From Rhodospirillales bacterium Ga0074136 (lineage in GTDB: Bacteria > Pseudomonadota > Alphaproteobacteria > Acetobacterales > Acetobacteraceae): DNA of 44,686 bases. The position numbers and the translations under genes are program-made. The notes under the pieces are model-generated. The model worked only from the letters and a program-made list of their open reading frames with translations, was not told the DNA's origin and made no database searches. Position 1 is the stretch's first letter. The number at the start of each line of letters is the position of its first letter. Shown piece by piece: positions 16,740 to 26,163 of this stretch. Where the stretch lies: contig LNEW01000153.1 of the NCBI GenBank assembly GCA_001464375.1, positions 1 through 44,686 of the forward strand, given 5' to 3'.

Positions 16740-17224
16740 TGTCCGATCCGAAATTCTGGGTTGCCGTCTCCTTCGTCCTGTTCTTCCTGCTGCTGGGCAA
16801 GAAGATCTGGGGCGTGCTGACCGCCGCGCTCGATGGCAAGGCCGAGAGCATCCGCCGCCAGCTGGCCGAGGCCGCCGGCCTGCGCGCGCAGGCCGAGCAG
16901 ATGCTGCAATCCGCCGAGGCCGAACGCGCTGCCGCCGCCCGTGAAGCCGAGGAACTCCTGGCCCGCGCCCGCAGCGAGGCCGAGCGCCTGGCCGCCGCCG
17001 CCGCCGCCGAGGCCGAGGCCGCCGCCAAGCGCCGCGAACGCATGGCGATGGACCGCATTGCCGCCGCCGAGGCCTCGGCCGTGGCCGAGGTGCGCAACGC
17101 CGCCGCCGACATCGCCGGCGCGGCCGCGCGGGCCGTCATCGCCGAGACGCTGGATGCCACCGCCGATGCGGCGCTGGTGGACCAGTCGGTCGCCGACCTG
17201 CCCAAGGCGCTGCGCGCCGCCTGA
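16739..17224 (+). CDS. atpF: ATP synthase Fo subunit b
   Basis: 161 residues. One N-terminal transmembrane helix (FWVAVSFVLFFLLLGKKIWG, residues 6-25) is followed by an uninterrupted amphipathic helix of about 125 residues rich in Ala, Glu and Arg, the stalk that dimerises with b' and binds the delta subunit. The short periplasmic N-terminus and lack of a signal sequence separate it from b'. ATG 16739 overlaps the b' stop by one base. It is the last gene of the Fo operon; a clear rho-independent terminator follows 21 bases after the stop. The F1 genes (delta, alpha, gamma, beta, epsilon) are absent from the window, the split arrangement common in alphaproteobacteria. Confidence 0.93.
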   Translation: MSDPKFWVAVSFVLFFLLLGKKIWGVLTAALDGKAESIRRQLAEAAGLRAQAEQMLQSAEAERAAAAREAEELLARARSEAERLAAAAAAEAEAAAKRRERMAMDRIAAAEASAVAEVRNAAADIAGAAARAVIAETLDATADAALVDQSVADLPKALRAA

Positions 17225-17245
17225 CGCGCCGCACATCCCACGGAC

Positions 17246-17277
17246 AGGGCGCCCTTCGGCAACGAGGGCGCCTTTTT
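17246..17277 (+). terminator. rho-independent terminator of the atp operon
   Basis: Stem GGCGCCC (17248-17254) / GGGCGCC (17266-17272), extended by A/G to T pairs at its base, then TTTTT at 17273-17277. This is the clearest intrinsic terminator in the window. Confidence 0.85.
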
Positions 17278-17351
17278 CGTGCGCAACGGCCGCCCCTTCC
17301 CCTTTCCGGCGCATTTGGTAAGCATCGCGCCGACAGGCCAGGGAGGTCACG

Positions 17352-18932
17352 ATGCGACTCAGGATCACGCTTGCCGCGGCACTTCTCGCTGGCAGCACGC
17401 TCGCCGCGCAGGCGAATACCTTCCGCTGGGCCAATGACGGCGACGTCAATTCGATGGACCCGTACGCGCGCAACGAGACCTTCCTGCTCTCGTTCAACGC
17501 CAACATCTACGAACCGCTGGTGCGGCGGAACCGGCAGCTGCAGGTGGAACCGGCCCTGGCGGCGCGTTGGGAACAGCCCTCGCCCACCGTGTGGCGCTTC
17601 CACCTGCGCGAGGGCCTGCGCTTTTCCGACGGCACGCCCTTCACCGCCGACGACGTGCTGTTCTCCTACGAACGTGCGCGCGCGCAGGGGTCCAACATCT
17701 CCTCGGTCTTTGCCTCGGTGAAGGAGGCGCGCGTCGTCTCGCCGACCGTGATCGAGTTCGAGACGACCCAGCCCAACCCGATCCTGATCGAGGAAATCAC
17801 CACCTGGGGCATCATGTCGCGCGCCTGGGCGGAGCGGAACAACGCCACGCGCAGCGTCGACCTCACCACCCGCCAGGAGAACTTCGCCACCCGCAACGCG
17901 ATGGGCACCGGGCCCTTCGTGCTGGTCAGCCGCGAGCCCGACCGGCGCACCGTGCTCACCCCCAACCCGACCTGGTGGGACCGGCCCGAACACAACCTCA
18001 CGCGCGTCGAATTCAACGTCATCGCCAATGACGCGACCCGCATCGCGGCGCTGATCAGCAACGAGGTGGACATGGTCTATACCGTGCCGCCGCAGGACAC
18101 CGACCGGCTGTCGCGCACGCAAGGCATCCGCGTGCACCAGCAGGCGGAACTGCGCACCATCTACCTCGGCATGGACCAGTCGCGCGACGAATTGCTGAAG
18201 TCCGATGTGCGCGGCCGCAACCCGTTCCGCGACGTACGCGTGCGCCGCGCCTTCCAATTGGCGATCGACAACGAGGCGATCGTGCGCACCGTCATGCGCG
18301 GCCAGGCGCGCGCCACCGGCCTGATGGTGGGGCCCGGCGTGAACGGCCACACCGATGCGCTGGATGCCGCCGTCCGGGTGCGCCCCAACGTGGAGGAAGC
18401 CCGCCGCCTGCTGACGGAGGCCGGCTACCCCAACGGCTTCACCGTCGGCATGGACTGCCCCAACGACCGCTACGTCAACGACGAGGCAATCTGCACCGCC
18501 GCCGTCGCCATGCTGGCACGCGCGGGCATCCGCGTGCAGCTCAACGCGCAGACGCGTGCGCGCTACTTCGCCGAGATCCTGGCCCCGCGCTACAACACGT
18601 CATTCTTCATGCTGGGATGGACGCCGGCGACCTACGACGCGCACAACGCGCTCTACAACCTGATGGGCACGCGCGACGGCACGCGCGGCGTGTTCAACTC
18701 CGGCGGCTTCTCCAACCCGCGCTTCGACACGCTGACGAACCAGATTGCCGTCGAGACCGACCGCACGCGTCGCCAGGCATTGTTGGACGAGGCGATGCGC
18801 CTGCACGCGACCGAGGTCGGCCACATCCCGCTGCACCAGCAGGTGGTGATCTGGGCAGCCAGGCAGAACGTCACGCTGCAGCAGCTGGCGGATAATTGGT
18901 TCCCGCTCAGGCTGGTGCGCATCGGCCAGTAA
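17352..18932 (+). CDS. ABC transporter substrate-binding protein, family 5 (peptide/solute)
   Basis: 526 residues with a Sec signal peptide (residues 1-21, ending QAN) and the large bilobed fold of DppA/OppA-like receptors. Family marks are WANDGDVNSMDPYARNETFL near the N-terminus, IYEPLVRRNRQLQVEPALAARW, the signature region FHLREGLRFSDGTPFTADDVLFSYERA at about 90-116, and RNPFRDVRVRRAFQLAIDNEAIV in the middle. It should deliver di- or oligopeptides, opines or similar solutes to a DppBCDF-type permease, but no permease or ATPase gene is adjacent on either side, so it is an orphan here. AGGGAGG precedes the ATG. Tandem hairpins separate it from a convergent Bug receptor. Confidence 0.92.
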   Translation: MRLRITLAAALLAGSTLAAQANTFRWANDGDVNSMDPYARNETFLLSFNANIYEPLVRRNRQLQVEPALAARWEQPSPTVWRFHLREGLRFSDGTPFTADDVLFSYERARAQGSNISSVFASVKEARVVSPTVIEFETTQPNPILIEEITTWGIMSRAWAERNNATRSVDLTTRQENFATRNAMGTGPFVLVSREPDRRTVLTPNPTWWDRPEHNLTRVEFNVIANDATRIAALISNEVDMVYTVPPQDTDRLSRTQGIRVHQQAELRTIYLGMDQSRDELLKSDVRGRNPFRDVRVRRAFQLAIDNEAIVRTVMRGQARATGLMVGPGVNGHTDALDAAVRVRPNVEEARRLLTEAGYPNGFTVGMDCPNDRYVNDEAICTAAVAMLARAGIRVQLNAQTRARYFAEILAPRYNTSFFMLGWTPATYDAHNALYNLMGTRDGTRGVFNSGGFSNPRFDTLTNQIAVETDRTRRQALLDEAMRLHATEVGHIPLHQQVVIWAARQNVTLQQLADNWFPLRLVRIGQ

Positions 18933-18935
18933 CGC

Positions 18936-18983
18936 GAGGGGGCCTGCCCCCTCGACCCCCGCCAAGGGGCAGCCGCCCCTTGG
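18936..18983. terminator. two tandem hairpins between convergent genes
   Basis: Hairpin one: CGAGGGGG (18936-18943), CCTG loop, CCCCCTCG (18948-18955). Hairpin two: CCAAGGGGC (18962-18970), AGCC loop, GCCCCTTGG (18975-18983). Both are perfect. They lie between the ends of two convergent genes and probably act in both directions, though neither has a strong T-run. Confidence 0.6.
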
Positions 18984-18990
18984 ATCCGGG

Positions 18991-19965
18991 TTATTCGGCG
19001 CGGGCGCCGGAGGCGCGCACCGCTTCGCGCCAGCGCACGCTCTCGGCCGCGACGAAGGCCGGCAGATCCGCGCGCGAAAGCGGCATGGGGTCGAAGGCGC
19101 GCTCGCGGAACAGCGTGGCCATCTCGGGACCCGCCAGGGCACGGCGCGTCTCGGTATCGATCCGGGCCAAGGCCGCCTCGGGCGTCGCCCGCAGCGCGAA
19201 CAAACCGGTCCAGTTCACCGAGAGGAATCCCGGCAGAACCGATGCAATGGTCGGCACGCCCGGCAGCGCGGCATTCGGCGTCTCCGACGCGACACCCAGC
19301 GCCCGGATCGCCCCGCCACGCACCTGCGGCAGCGCCGTGCCGAGCCCATCGAACATCATCGGCACATTGCCCGCCACCAGGTCGGTCATCGCCGGCGCAC
19401 TGCCGCGATAGGGCACATGCGTCATCTCGACACCGACCGCGGCGCGGAACATCTCCCCCGTCAGGTGCAGCTGCGACCCGGTGCCGGACGACGCGAAATT
19501 CACCCGCCCAGGATTGGCGCGGATATGCGCGATCAGGTCCGGCAGCGTCGCCATCGGCAGCGCGCGCGGGTTCACCACCAGCACATTGGGCTGCTGCGCC
19601 AGCATGGCCACCGGCGCGAAATCCGCATCCGGGTCGAAGGGCAGCCGCGCATAGAGCGCCTTGTTGATGCAGATGAGCGACGCGGTCGCGACCAGCAGCG
19701 TATGGCCATCCGGTTCGGCACGCGCGAAGGCCTCGCCCGCCACGGTGCCGCCGGCGCCGCCGCGGTTGTCGATCACCACGGGCTGCCCCAGCGCGGCCGA
19801 CAGCCGCTCCCCGATCGCGCGCGCCAGGATGTCGGTGGTGCCGCCCGCGGCGAAGGGCACCAGGATGCGGATCGGGCGGCTCGGGAAGGCCTGCGCGCGG
19901 GACGGGGCGGCGAGCGCAGCGGCGCCGATCACCCCCAGCGCGGCGCGTCGTGCAAGCATCGGCAT
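18991..19965 (-). CDS. Bug-family tripartite tricarboxylate transporter receptor (copy 1)
   Basis: 324 residues with a signal peptide (MPMLARRAALGVIGAAALA, cleavage near SRAQA). The Bug/TctC pattern is clear: FPSRPIRILVPFAAGGTTDILAR, VIDNRGGAGGTVAGE, a PDGHTLLVA block, SGTGSQLHLTGEMF, MTHVPYRGSAPAMTDLVAGNVPMMFD and a C-terminal basic/helical tail. Such periplasmic receptors bind carboxylates or aromatic acids for TctAB permeases or as sensors. No tctA/tctB gene is nearby. ATG 19965 is preferred, with AGGAG nine bases upstream; an earlier in-frame codon at 20043 would overlap the preceding gene. It may be the last gene of the minus-strand run that contains MmgE/PrpD, 74 bases away. Confidence 0.9.
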   Translation of the reverse strand: MPMLARRAALGVIGAAALAAPSRAQAFPSRPIRILVPFAAGGTTDILARAIGERLSAALGQPVVIDNRGGAGGTVAGEAFARAEPDGHTLLVATASLICINKALYARLPFDPDADFAPVAMLAQQPNVLVVNPRALPMATLPDLIAHIRANPGRVNFASSGTGSQLHLTGEMFRAAVGVEMTHVPYRGSAPAMTDLVAGNVPMMFDGLGTALPQVRGGAIRALGVASETPNAALPGVPTIASVLPGFLSVNWTGLFALRATPEAALARIDTETRRALAGPEMATLFRERAFDPMPLSRADLPAFVAAESVRWREAVRASGARAE

Positions 19966-20039
19966 GGCGTTGGTCTCCTGGCTGACACGCGAAGTGTAGC
20001 GCCGCTTCGACGGGGCCGTGAACCGGCGGACCAGGCGGC

Positions 20040-21365
20040 TCAACCCAGCGGGCCGATCAGCGCGGCGCCGGGGCGCGCGCCCTGTGGCCCATCCAGCAAG
20101 GTGTGCAGCGCGGCGCGGGCGGCGGCCTCGCCGATCACGGGCGTGGCGAAGCGCAGGAACTTCGCGCGCACCGCATCCGGTTCCATCGGCAGGCCAGCAT
20201 CGCCCGGCACGCGATCGGCGCGCGCGGACAGGGCCGTGCCGTCGCGCAGCGTCACGCGCAGCGCCGCGCCGCGCGCACCCGCCTGTGTCAGCGACGTGTC
20301 CTCGGTCAGCGTGACCAGCGCCTCGATGCCGCGCAGCGTCGGGTCCGCCAGCGCCGCATCGGTGTAGGCGGCGGGGCCGAGGTCACCCTGCACCAGCGCC
20401 GCCGCCACCGCCCAGGACAGGCTGAACTGCGCTGTGATGGCGCTGCCCGGCGCCTGATTGCCGGCATAGCGCAGGGCCTCGGCATAGGTCGCGAGGGTGA
20501 TCGTCGCGATCCGCTCCGGGGCGCCGATCGCTGCGCGCAGGGCCAGGGCGGCCGTGGCGGCGTAGTGCGCATGGCGCACGCCGGCGAAGGGCTTGATATA
20601 GGCTTCGTCGATCAGCCAGGTGCCGGGTGGTTCAACCGCTGCGGGCGCGTCGAGCCCGAGCGCCAGGCGGCGCGCTTGCGCGAAGCCGTCCCCCGGCGCG
20701 TCCATCCCGGCCATGGCACCGGCGGCGCACAGCGTGCCCAGCAGCACGGCATGCGCCGGGTAGGTGTTGCGCCCATCCATCCCCGCGGCGATCGGCGCAT
20801 ACATCGCGAAGGGCACCTGGCAGCCGGCCAGCCGCACGGCGCGCGCGGCGGAGTCGGCATCGCCGCCCGCGAGCCGCACCGCCGCCGCCGCGGCCCCGAG
20901 CGCGTGCCAGGACCCATCGACATGCATCCCCGGGCGGATGCGCCAGGCCTCGCCGGCGCGCGCGCCGACCTCGTAGCCGACCACGAAGCCCGCCAGCGCC
21001 TCGTGCAACGTCGCGCGTCCCTCGGCCAGGGCGGCGATGCAGAGCGGGGCGACGGCGAGCGCCGGGCGGCCATGCGCGCGGGCCAGGCCCTCATTCGCTT
21101 CATCCCAGCACATCGCCGCCGCCAGCGTGGCCGCGGCGCCGGCCTGCGACAGCCCGGGCATGATGCCCGCGAGGCGAATCGCGCCGGGCATTGTCGCGCC
21201 CAGCGCCGCCCCGAAGCCGCGCACCCGCGCATGGCCGAGGCCGGCGAGCATGCAGCCGAGGCTGTCCGCGAGCAGCAGCCGCGCCTTGGGCGCCACGTCG
21301 CTGTCGGCGGGCGGTCCGTTCCAGGCGAAGGCGATGGCATCCTGCGGCGCCGCCATGCCCGTCAT
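20040..21365 (-). CDS. MmgE/PrpD-family protein
   Basis: 441 residues. The family includes 2-methylcitrate dehydratase (PrpD) of the propionate pathway and related dehydratases/isomerases such as itaconate-forming enzymes. Visible signatures are the N-terminal helix ARLLLADSLGCMLAGLGHARV, a helical AAMCWDEANEGLARAHGRPALAVAPLCIAAL region, GFVVGYEVGARAG, and the middle block around WLIDEAYIKPFAGVRHAHYAATAAL with conserved Lys and His. The Bug receptor downstream is consistent with a carboxylic-acid pathway, as in many Roseomonas-type clusters, but the actual substrate is unknown. Start ATG overlaps the stop of the upstream alpha/beta-hydrolase gene by 4 bases (ATGA), which indicates coupled translation. 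Confidence 0.88.
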   Translation of the reverse strand: MTGMAAPQDAIAFAWNGPPADSDVAPKARLLLADSLGCMLAGLGHARVRGFGAALGATMPGAIRLAGIMPGLSQAGAAATLAAAMCWDEANEGLARAHGRPALAVAPLCIAALAEGRATLHEALAGFVVGYEVGARAGEAWRIRPGMHVDGSWHALGAAAAAVRLAGGDADSAARAVRLAGCQVPFAMYAPIAAGMDGRNTYPAHAVLLGTLCAAGAMAGMDAPGDGFAQARRLALGLDAPAAVEPPGTWLIDEAYIKPFAGVRHAHYAATAALALRAAIGAPERIATITLATYAEALRYAGNQAPGSAITAQFSLSWAVAAALVQGDLGPAAYTDAALADPTLRGIEALVTLTEDTSLTQAGARGAALRVTLRDGTALSARADRVPGDAGLPMEPDAVRAKFLRFATPVIGEAAARAALHTLLDGPQGARPGAALIGPLG

Positions 21366-22264
21366 GGCGCGCGCACCGCGAGCGCGGCGGTGAAGAACGC
21401 TGCCGCATCCGCCGCGAAATCGTGCAGGAAGGCCACGCGGTCGAGCCCGGGCGGATCGGCGCAGAGGTAGGGCAAGGCAACGCGGCGTTCAGCATCGCAG
21501 GGCGGCATGAACACCCAGTGCCCGGCCTGCGGCACCACGACCGGCACCGGGCGGCCGGGCAGCAGCGGCGCAATGGCCTCGGCGTGGTGGGGTTCGCGCA
21601 GCACCGTGTCGTCACCGGCGCGCCACAGGCGCAGCCTCGTGCGGGGCGGCACCCCGGCCAGGCCGTCGGGTGCGAACAGGAAGCCGAGCGCCGGGGCGGC
21701 CAGCAGCGCGGCGCGCACGCGCCCATCGGCCGCGCCGAACGGCGGCAGGCCCGCTGCCGCTTCCAGCGCCGCGCGGCCAAACGGGGATTGGCAGAGCCGC
21801 TCCTCGGGATGGTCGGCGCAGAGCGCGACCCAACGCGCCGGATCGACCTGCCCGCCCACCAGCAGCAGCGCCGCCGTGGCACCCGCCGAATAGCCGAACA
21901 CGCCGATGCGTGCGGCATCGATCCGCGCCGGCCGCGCCGCCAGCGCATGGTCCAGCACGCGCGTTGCGTCGCGTGCGCGCGCGGCCATGCGGGCGAAGGC
22001 GTTGGGGGCGGTGCGGTCGGCTTCCTGCGTCACCGCCACGGCCGCGATGCCAGCCTGCGCCAGCGCCTGGCCGAGCGGCGCGTGGTCGCTGAAGGCCCCG
22101 CCGGCGCCATGCAGCAGCAGCACCAGCGGGCCGCGCGCCGTGCCGTCCGGCAGCCAGAGCGCGCCGGTCAGGGGCGGCGTTCCAGGCACTTCGATCGGCG
22201 TTTGCGCGCGCGCCGCCGGGGCGAACAGCGCGCAGGCCAGCAACAGGGCCACGAGACGGATCAT
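21362..22264 (-). CDS. secreted alpha/beta-hydrolase (dienelactone-hydrolase-like)
   Basis: 300 residues with a signal peptide (MIRLVALLLACALFAPAARAQ). After it, LVLLLHGAGGAFSDH gives the oxyanion-hole HG motif, and IGVFGYSAGATAALLLVGG gives a nucleophile elbow G-Y-S-A-G with the catalytic serine. A likely catalytic histidine is in VVPQAGHWVFMPP near the C-terminus. The architecture resembles the periplasmic dienelactone-hydrolase/PlaB-type group of putative esterases. Substrate is unknown. ATG 22264 is chosen because the signal peptide starts there; upstream in-frame residues are charged and non-conserved. It is the middle member of a close run, 40 bases after the NUDIX gene and overlapping the MmgE/PrpD gene by 4 bases. 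Confidence 0.85.
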   Translation of the reverse strand: MIRLVALLLACALFAPAARAQTPIEVPGTPPLTGALWLPDGTARGPLVLLLHGAGGAFSDHAPLGQALAQAGIAAVAVTQEADRTAPNAFARMAARARDATRVLDHALAARPARIDAARIGVFGYSAGATAALLLVGGQVDPARWVALCADHPEERLCQSPFGRAALEAAAGLPPFGAADGRVRAALLAAPALGFLFAPDGLAGVPPRTRLRLWRAGDDTVLREPHHAEAIAPLLPGRPVPVVVPQAGHWVFMPPCDAERRVALPYLCADPPGLDRVAFLHDFAADAAAFFTAALAVRAP

Positions 22265-22304
22265 CGCCCGATGCTGCGCGCGGCCGTGGCGCCGCGCAAC
22301 GGGA

Positions 22305-22865
22305 TCAGAAGGCGATGCGCCCCGCGGCGGCGAGCGCCAGCAGCAGCGACGCGACATGCGTCGATTGCTGCACTTCGCCTTCGCGGATCACACGCAGCAC
22401 CTCCGGCACGGGGATGAGTTCGACGGCGATCTCCTCCCCATTGTCGAAGGATTGCGCGCCGGCCGGCGCCGCCCCCAGCGCGAGCACGGTGTGCACGCGG
22501 TTGGTGTGGGTGGACGGGTTCGGGCGCAGCGTCACGACGTGGCGGAATTCACGCGCGCCGAAGCCGGTCTCCTCGCGGAATTCCCGCGCGCCGCCGACGA
22601 CCGGATCGCCATCCGCGGCGTCCATCACGCCGCCGGGCAGTTCCAGGTGTACCGCGCCCGCCGCATGGCGGTACTGGCGGTTCATCACGAGATGGTCGTC
22701 GTCGGTGAGGGCCACCACATGCACCCAGTCGGCGTATTCCAGCACGTAGAACGGGTCCACCACGTCGCCCGAGGGCGCCACGCAACTGTCGGCCCGCACG
22801 CGGATCCAGCGATCCGCGAGCACGATCCGGCTGTCGGTGACGCGCCAATGGCCCAGCTTCGTCAC
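22305..22865 (-). CDS. NUDIX hydrolase
   Basis: 186 residues. The catalytic helix region [25 protein letters not shown] contains the REFREETG core (metal-binding glutamates) but deviates from the standard box: the expected upstream glutamate is an aspartate and the loop is one residue longer. Flanking blocks [27 protein letters not shown] and an [18 protein letters not shown] segment resemble ADP-ribose pyrophosphatase-like members, which clear damaged or signalling nucleotides. The substrate is not certain. The GTG start at 22865 overlaps the gcvP stop by 4 bases (GTGA), so the gene is probably translated from the glycine-regulated gcv transcript. Confidence 0.88.
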   Translation of the reverse strand: MTKLGHWRVTDSRIVLADRWIRVRADSCVAPSGDVVDPFYVLEYADWVHVVALTDDDHLVMNRQYRHAAGAVHLELPGGVMDAADGDPVVGGAREFREETGFGAREFRHVVTLRPNPSTHTNRVHTVLALGAAPAGAQSFDNGEEIAVELIPVPEVLRVIREGEVQQSTHVASLLLALAAAGRIAF

Positions 22866-25777
22866 TCGGCGGCGACCTGGTGCTGGTTCGCATAGGCTTC
22901 GAGCGGCGCGCAGGAACACACAAGGTTGCGGTCGCCATAGACGTTGTCGACGCGCTTCACCGGCGGCCAGTACTTGCGCGCCTTGACGAAGGGCAGCGGG
23001 AAGGCCGCCTGTTCGCGCGTATACGGGTGCGTCCAGGCGTCGGCCACCACCTCCGCGGCGGTATGGGGCGCGTTCTTCAGCGGGTTGTCGGCCTTGTCCA
23101 TGCGGCCCTGTTCGACGGCACGGATCTCGGCGCGGATCGCGACCATCGCGTCGATGAAGCGGTCGATCTCCGCCTTGGGCTCGCTCTCGGTGGGTTCCAC
23201 CATCAGCGTGCCGGCGACCGGCCAGGACATGGTGGGGGCGTGGAAGCCGTAGTCCTGCAGGCGCTTGGCGATGTCCTCGACGAGAACGCCGCCGCCCTGC
23301 TGGAAGCCGCGGCAATCCAGGATGCATTCATGCGCGACCATGCCGTTCGCGCCACGATAGAGCACCGGGAAATGCGCCTCGAGCCGCTTCGCCATGTAGT
23401 TGGCGGACAGGATCGCGACCTCGGTCGCGCGCGTGAGGCCCTCGGCACCCATCATGCGGATATAGGCGTAGGAGATCGGCAGGATCGACGCCGACCCGAA
23501 GGGGGCCGCGCTGACCGGCCCGAAGCCCGTGCCCGGTCCGGCTTCGGCCAGCATCGGATGGTTCGGCAAATGCGGTGCCAGGTGCGCCGCCACGCCGATC
23601 GGCCCGACGCCCGGCCCGCCGCCGCCATGTGGAATGCAGAAGGTCTTGTGCAGGTTCAGGTGGCAGACATCTGCACCGATGCCGCCGGGACTGGTGAGGC
23701 CCACCTGCGCATTCATGTTGGCGCCATCCATGTAGACCTGCCCGCCGGCCGCGTGCACGGCGGCGCAGATCTCCTTGATGGCAGCCTCGAACACGCCATG
23801 CGTGGACGGATAGGTCACCATCAGCGCCGACAGGTTCGGCCCGTGCTGCGCGATCTTGGCGTGCAGGTCGGCGACATCGACATTGCCATCGCGGTCGCAG
23901 CCCACCACCACCACCTGCATCCCCGCCATCACGGCGGATGCCGGGTTGGTGCCATGCGCGGAGGATGGGATCAGGCAGATGGTGCGATGCCCCTCCCCGC
24001 GCGCCTGATGGAAGGCACGGATGGCGAGCAGCCCGGCATATTCGCCCTGGCTGCCGGCATTGGGCTGCAGGGACACCGCGGCGAAGCCGGTGATCCGCGC
24101 CAGCCAGGATTCCAGCTGGCGGATCAGCGCGATGTAGCCCGGCGCCTGGTCCACCGGCGCGAAGGGATGGATGTTGCCGAAGCCCGGGAAGGTGACCGGG
24201 ATCATCTCCGCCGTCGCGTTCAGCTTCATGGTGCAGGACCCGAGCGGGATCATGCTGCGGTTGAGCGCGACGTCCTTGTCCTCGAGACTCTTGAGGTAGC
24301 GCAGCATCCCATGTTCGGAATGGTGGCTGTCGAAGACCGACGCGGTCATGAAGGGCGTCAGACGCCGCACCGATTCCGGCAGGTCGCCGGCCGGCGAGAG
24401 CATGCCGAGCGAGGCCGGCGCCGTGCCGGTGACCTCAGCCACCACCGCACAGAGCACGTCGAGCTCGGCGCGCGTCACCGTCTCGTCGAGTGCCACCGCG
24501 ACGCATCCCGCATCGACACGGCGCAGGTTGAAGCCGCGGCGCAGCGCGGCGGCCACCAGCGTATCGGCGCGCGAACCGGCCTCGATCGCGATGGTGTCGA
24601 AGAAGCCGTCATGGCGCAGGCTCAGCCCCGCCTTCTGCGCGGCATCGCCCAGCAGCCGCGCCTGCAGCCGCACGCGGCGCGCGATGCGCTTCAGCCCCTC
24701 GGGCCCGTGCCACACCGCGTACATCGCCGCCATCACCGCCAGCAGCACCTGCGCGGTGCAGATGTTCGACGTCGCCTTCTCGCGCCGGATATGCTGCTCG
24801 CGGGTCTGCAGCGCGAGGCGCATCGCCGGCGCGCCGGCGGCATCGACCGACACACCCACCAGGCGGCCCGGCATCAGGCGCTTCAGCGTGTCGGTCACCG
24901 CCATGAAGGCGGCGTGCGGGCCGCCATAGCCCATCGGCACGCCGAAGCGCTGCGCGCTGCCCACGACGATATCGGCGCCCATCTCGCCCGGCGGCTTCAG
25001 CAACGTCAGCGAAAGCGGGTCGGCCGCGACGACGGCGAGGCCGCCGGCGCCATGCACGGCGGCGATCTCGGCCGTCAGGTCGCGCACCTCGCCGGTGGTG
25101 CCGGGGTATTGCAGCACCAACGCGAAGGGCTTCTCGGCGGCACAGGCGGCGGCGATCTCCGCGACGGGCGCGACATGCACGCGCCAGCCATGCGGTTCGG
25201 CGCGCGTGCGCAGCACGGCCAGCGTCTGCGGATGCAGGTCGGCGGCGACGACGATGGCGTCGGACTTGCCGCGCGTCGCGCCATGGGCCATCGCCATGGC
25301 CTCCGCCACCGCGGTTCCCTCATCGAGCAGCGAGGCGTTCGCCACCGGCAGGCCCGCCAGGTCGCAGACCATGGTCTGGAAATTCACCAGGGCTTCGAGG
25401 CGCCCCTGCGCGATCTCGGCCTGGTAGGGCGTATAGGCGGTGTACCAGCCCGGATTCTCCAGCACGTTGCGCAGGATCACCGGCGGGGTCAGCGTGCCGT
25501 GGTAGCCCAGCCCGATCAGCGACTTGATGTCGGCGCGGTTGCGCTGTGCCAGGTCGCGCAACTCGGCGATCACCTCCGCCTCGGTCACCGGCGGGGGCAA
25601 CGCCGAGAGATCGGCGCCGCGGATTGCCGCGGGCACCGTGCGCGCCGCCAGGTCCGCCAGGCTCTCGGCGCCCACCACCTGCAGCATCGCCGCAATGTCC
25701 GAATCCGACGGCCCGATGTGACGGCGCGCGAACTCGTCGTGTTCCTCGAGCGCGAGGAGGTCGGTCGGGCCGCTCAT
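22862..25777 (-). CDS. gcvP: glycine dehydrogenase (decarboxylating), P protein
   Basis: 971 residues, the full-length single-chain P protein (alpha and beta halves fused). P protein decarboxylates glycine with pyridoxal phosphate and passes the aminomethyl group to the lipoyl arm of GcvH. The N-terminal half opens with [18 protein letters not shown] and has [20 protein letters not shown]. The C-terminal half has the PLP lysine, Lys711, in [18 protein letters not shown], a glycine-rich loop seen throughout the family. Start is ATG 25777, overlapping the gcvH stop by 4 bases. It is the last of the gcvT-gcvH-gcvP series and also overlaps the NUDIX gene. Expression should follow the upstream glycine riboswitch. 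Confidence 0.97.
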   Translation of the reverse strand: MSGPTDLLALEEHDEFARRHIGPSDSDIAAMLQVVGAESLADLAARTVPAAIRGADLSALPPPVTEAEVIAELRDLAQRNRADIKSLIGLGYHGTLTPPVILRNVLENPGWYTAYTPYQAEIAQGRLEALVNFQTMVCDLAGLPVANASLLDEGTAVAEAMAMAHGATRGKSDAIVVAADLHPQTLAVLRTRAEPHGWRVHVAPVAEIAAACAAEKPFALVLQYPGTTGEVRDLTAEIAAVHGAGGLAVVAADPLSLTLLKPPGEMGADIVVGSAQRFGVPMGYGGPHAAFMAVTDTLKRLMPGRLVGVSVDAAGAPAMRLALQTREQHIRREKATSNICTAQVLLAVMAAMYAVWHGPEGLKRIARRVRLQARLLGDAAQKAGLSLRHDGFFDTIAIEAGSRADTLVAAALRRGFNLRRVDAGCVAVALDETVTRAELDVLCAVVAEVTGTAPASLGMLSPAGDLPESVRRLTPFMTASVFDSHHSEHGMLRYLKSLEDKDVALNRSMIPLGSCTMKLNATAEMIPVTFPGFGNIHPFAPVDQAPGYIALIRQLESWLARITGFAAVSLQPNAGSQGEYAGLLAIRAFHQARGEGHRTICLIPSSAHGTNPASAVMAGMQVVVVGCDRDGNVDVADLHAKIAQHGPNLSALMVTYPSTHGVFEAAIKEICAAVHAAGGQVYMDGANMNAQVGLTSPGGIGADVCHLNLHKTFCIPHGGGGPGVGPIGVAAHLAPHLPNHPMLAEAGPGTGFGPVSAAPFGSASILPISYAYIRMMGAEGLTRATEVAILSANYMAKRLEAHFPVLYRGANGMVAHECILDCRGFQQGGGVLVEDIAKRLQDYGFHAPTMSWPVAGTLMVEPTESEPKAEIDRFIDAMVAIRAEIRAVEQGRMDKADNPLKNAPHTAAEVVADAWTHPYTREQAAFPLPFVKARKYWPPVKRVDNVYGDRNLVCSCAPLEAYANQHQVAAE

Positions 25778-26151
25778 GCGAGGGTATCCACGAAGGCGGC
25801 ATAGGCCGCTTCGTCCATCAGCGCGGCGACCTCCGCGGCATCGGCCGGTTCGATCTTGAAGAACCAGCCATCAGTGGTCGGCGCGGCGTTGATCGCGCCG
25901 GGATTGTCGGCCAGCCCGCCATTCACCGCGACGATCTTTCCGGCGATCGGCGCATAGACGTCCGACGCCGCCTTCACGCTCTCGACCACCGCGATGGCCT
26001 CGCCGGCCGCGACCTCGCGCCCCACCTCGGGCAGGTCGACGAACACCACGTCGCCCAGCGCGTTCTGCGCGTGGTCGGTGATGCCGATGACGGCAACGCC
26101 GCCATCCAGGCGCACCCATTCATGGTCCTTGGTGAACTTGGTCTCGGGCAT
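25774..26151 (-). CDS. gcvH: glycine cleavage system H protein
   Basis: 125 residues, the usual size. GcvH is a small lipoyl carrier that shuttles the aminomethyl intermediate among P, T and L proteins. The lipoylated residue is Lys60 in [15 protein letters not shown], the canonical E-S-V-K-A context. The opening [38 protein letters not shown] is typical. Start is ATG 26151 with GAGG-type upstream sequence; it follows gcvT by 12 bases and overlaps gcvP by 4. The lipoamide dehydrogenase (L protein) is not encoded here, as expected, because it is shared with other dehydrogenase complexes. Confidence 0.97.
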   Translation of the reverse strand: MPETKFTKDHEWVRLDGGVAVIGITDHAQNALGDVVFVDLPEVGREVAAGEAIAVVESVKAASDVYAPIAGKIVAVNGGLADNPGAINAAPTTDGWFFKIEPADAAEVAALMDEAAYAAFVDTLA

Positions 26152-26163
26152 GGGATGGGCTCC

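Noticed and set aside
22880..25804. Long open frame antisense to gcvP (about 970 codons)
   Set aside because: Composition is His/Arg/Gly-rich shadow sequence with no recognisable domain; gcvP is certain on the other strand.
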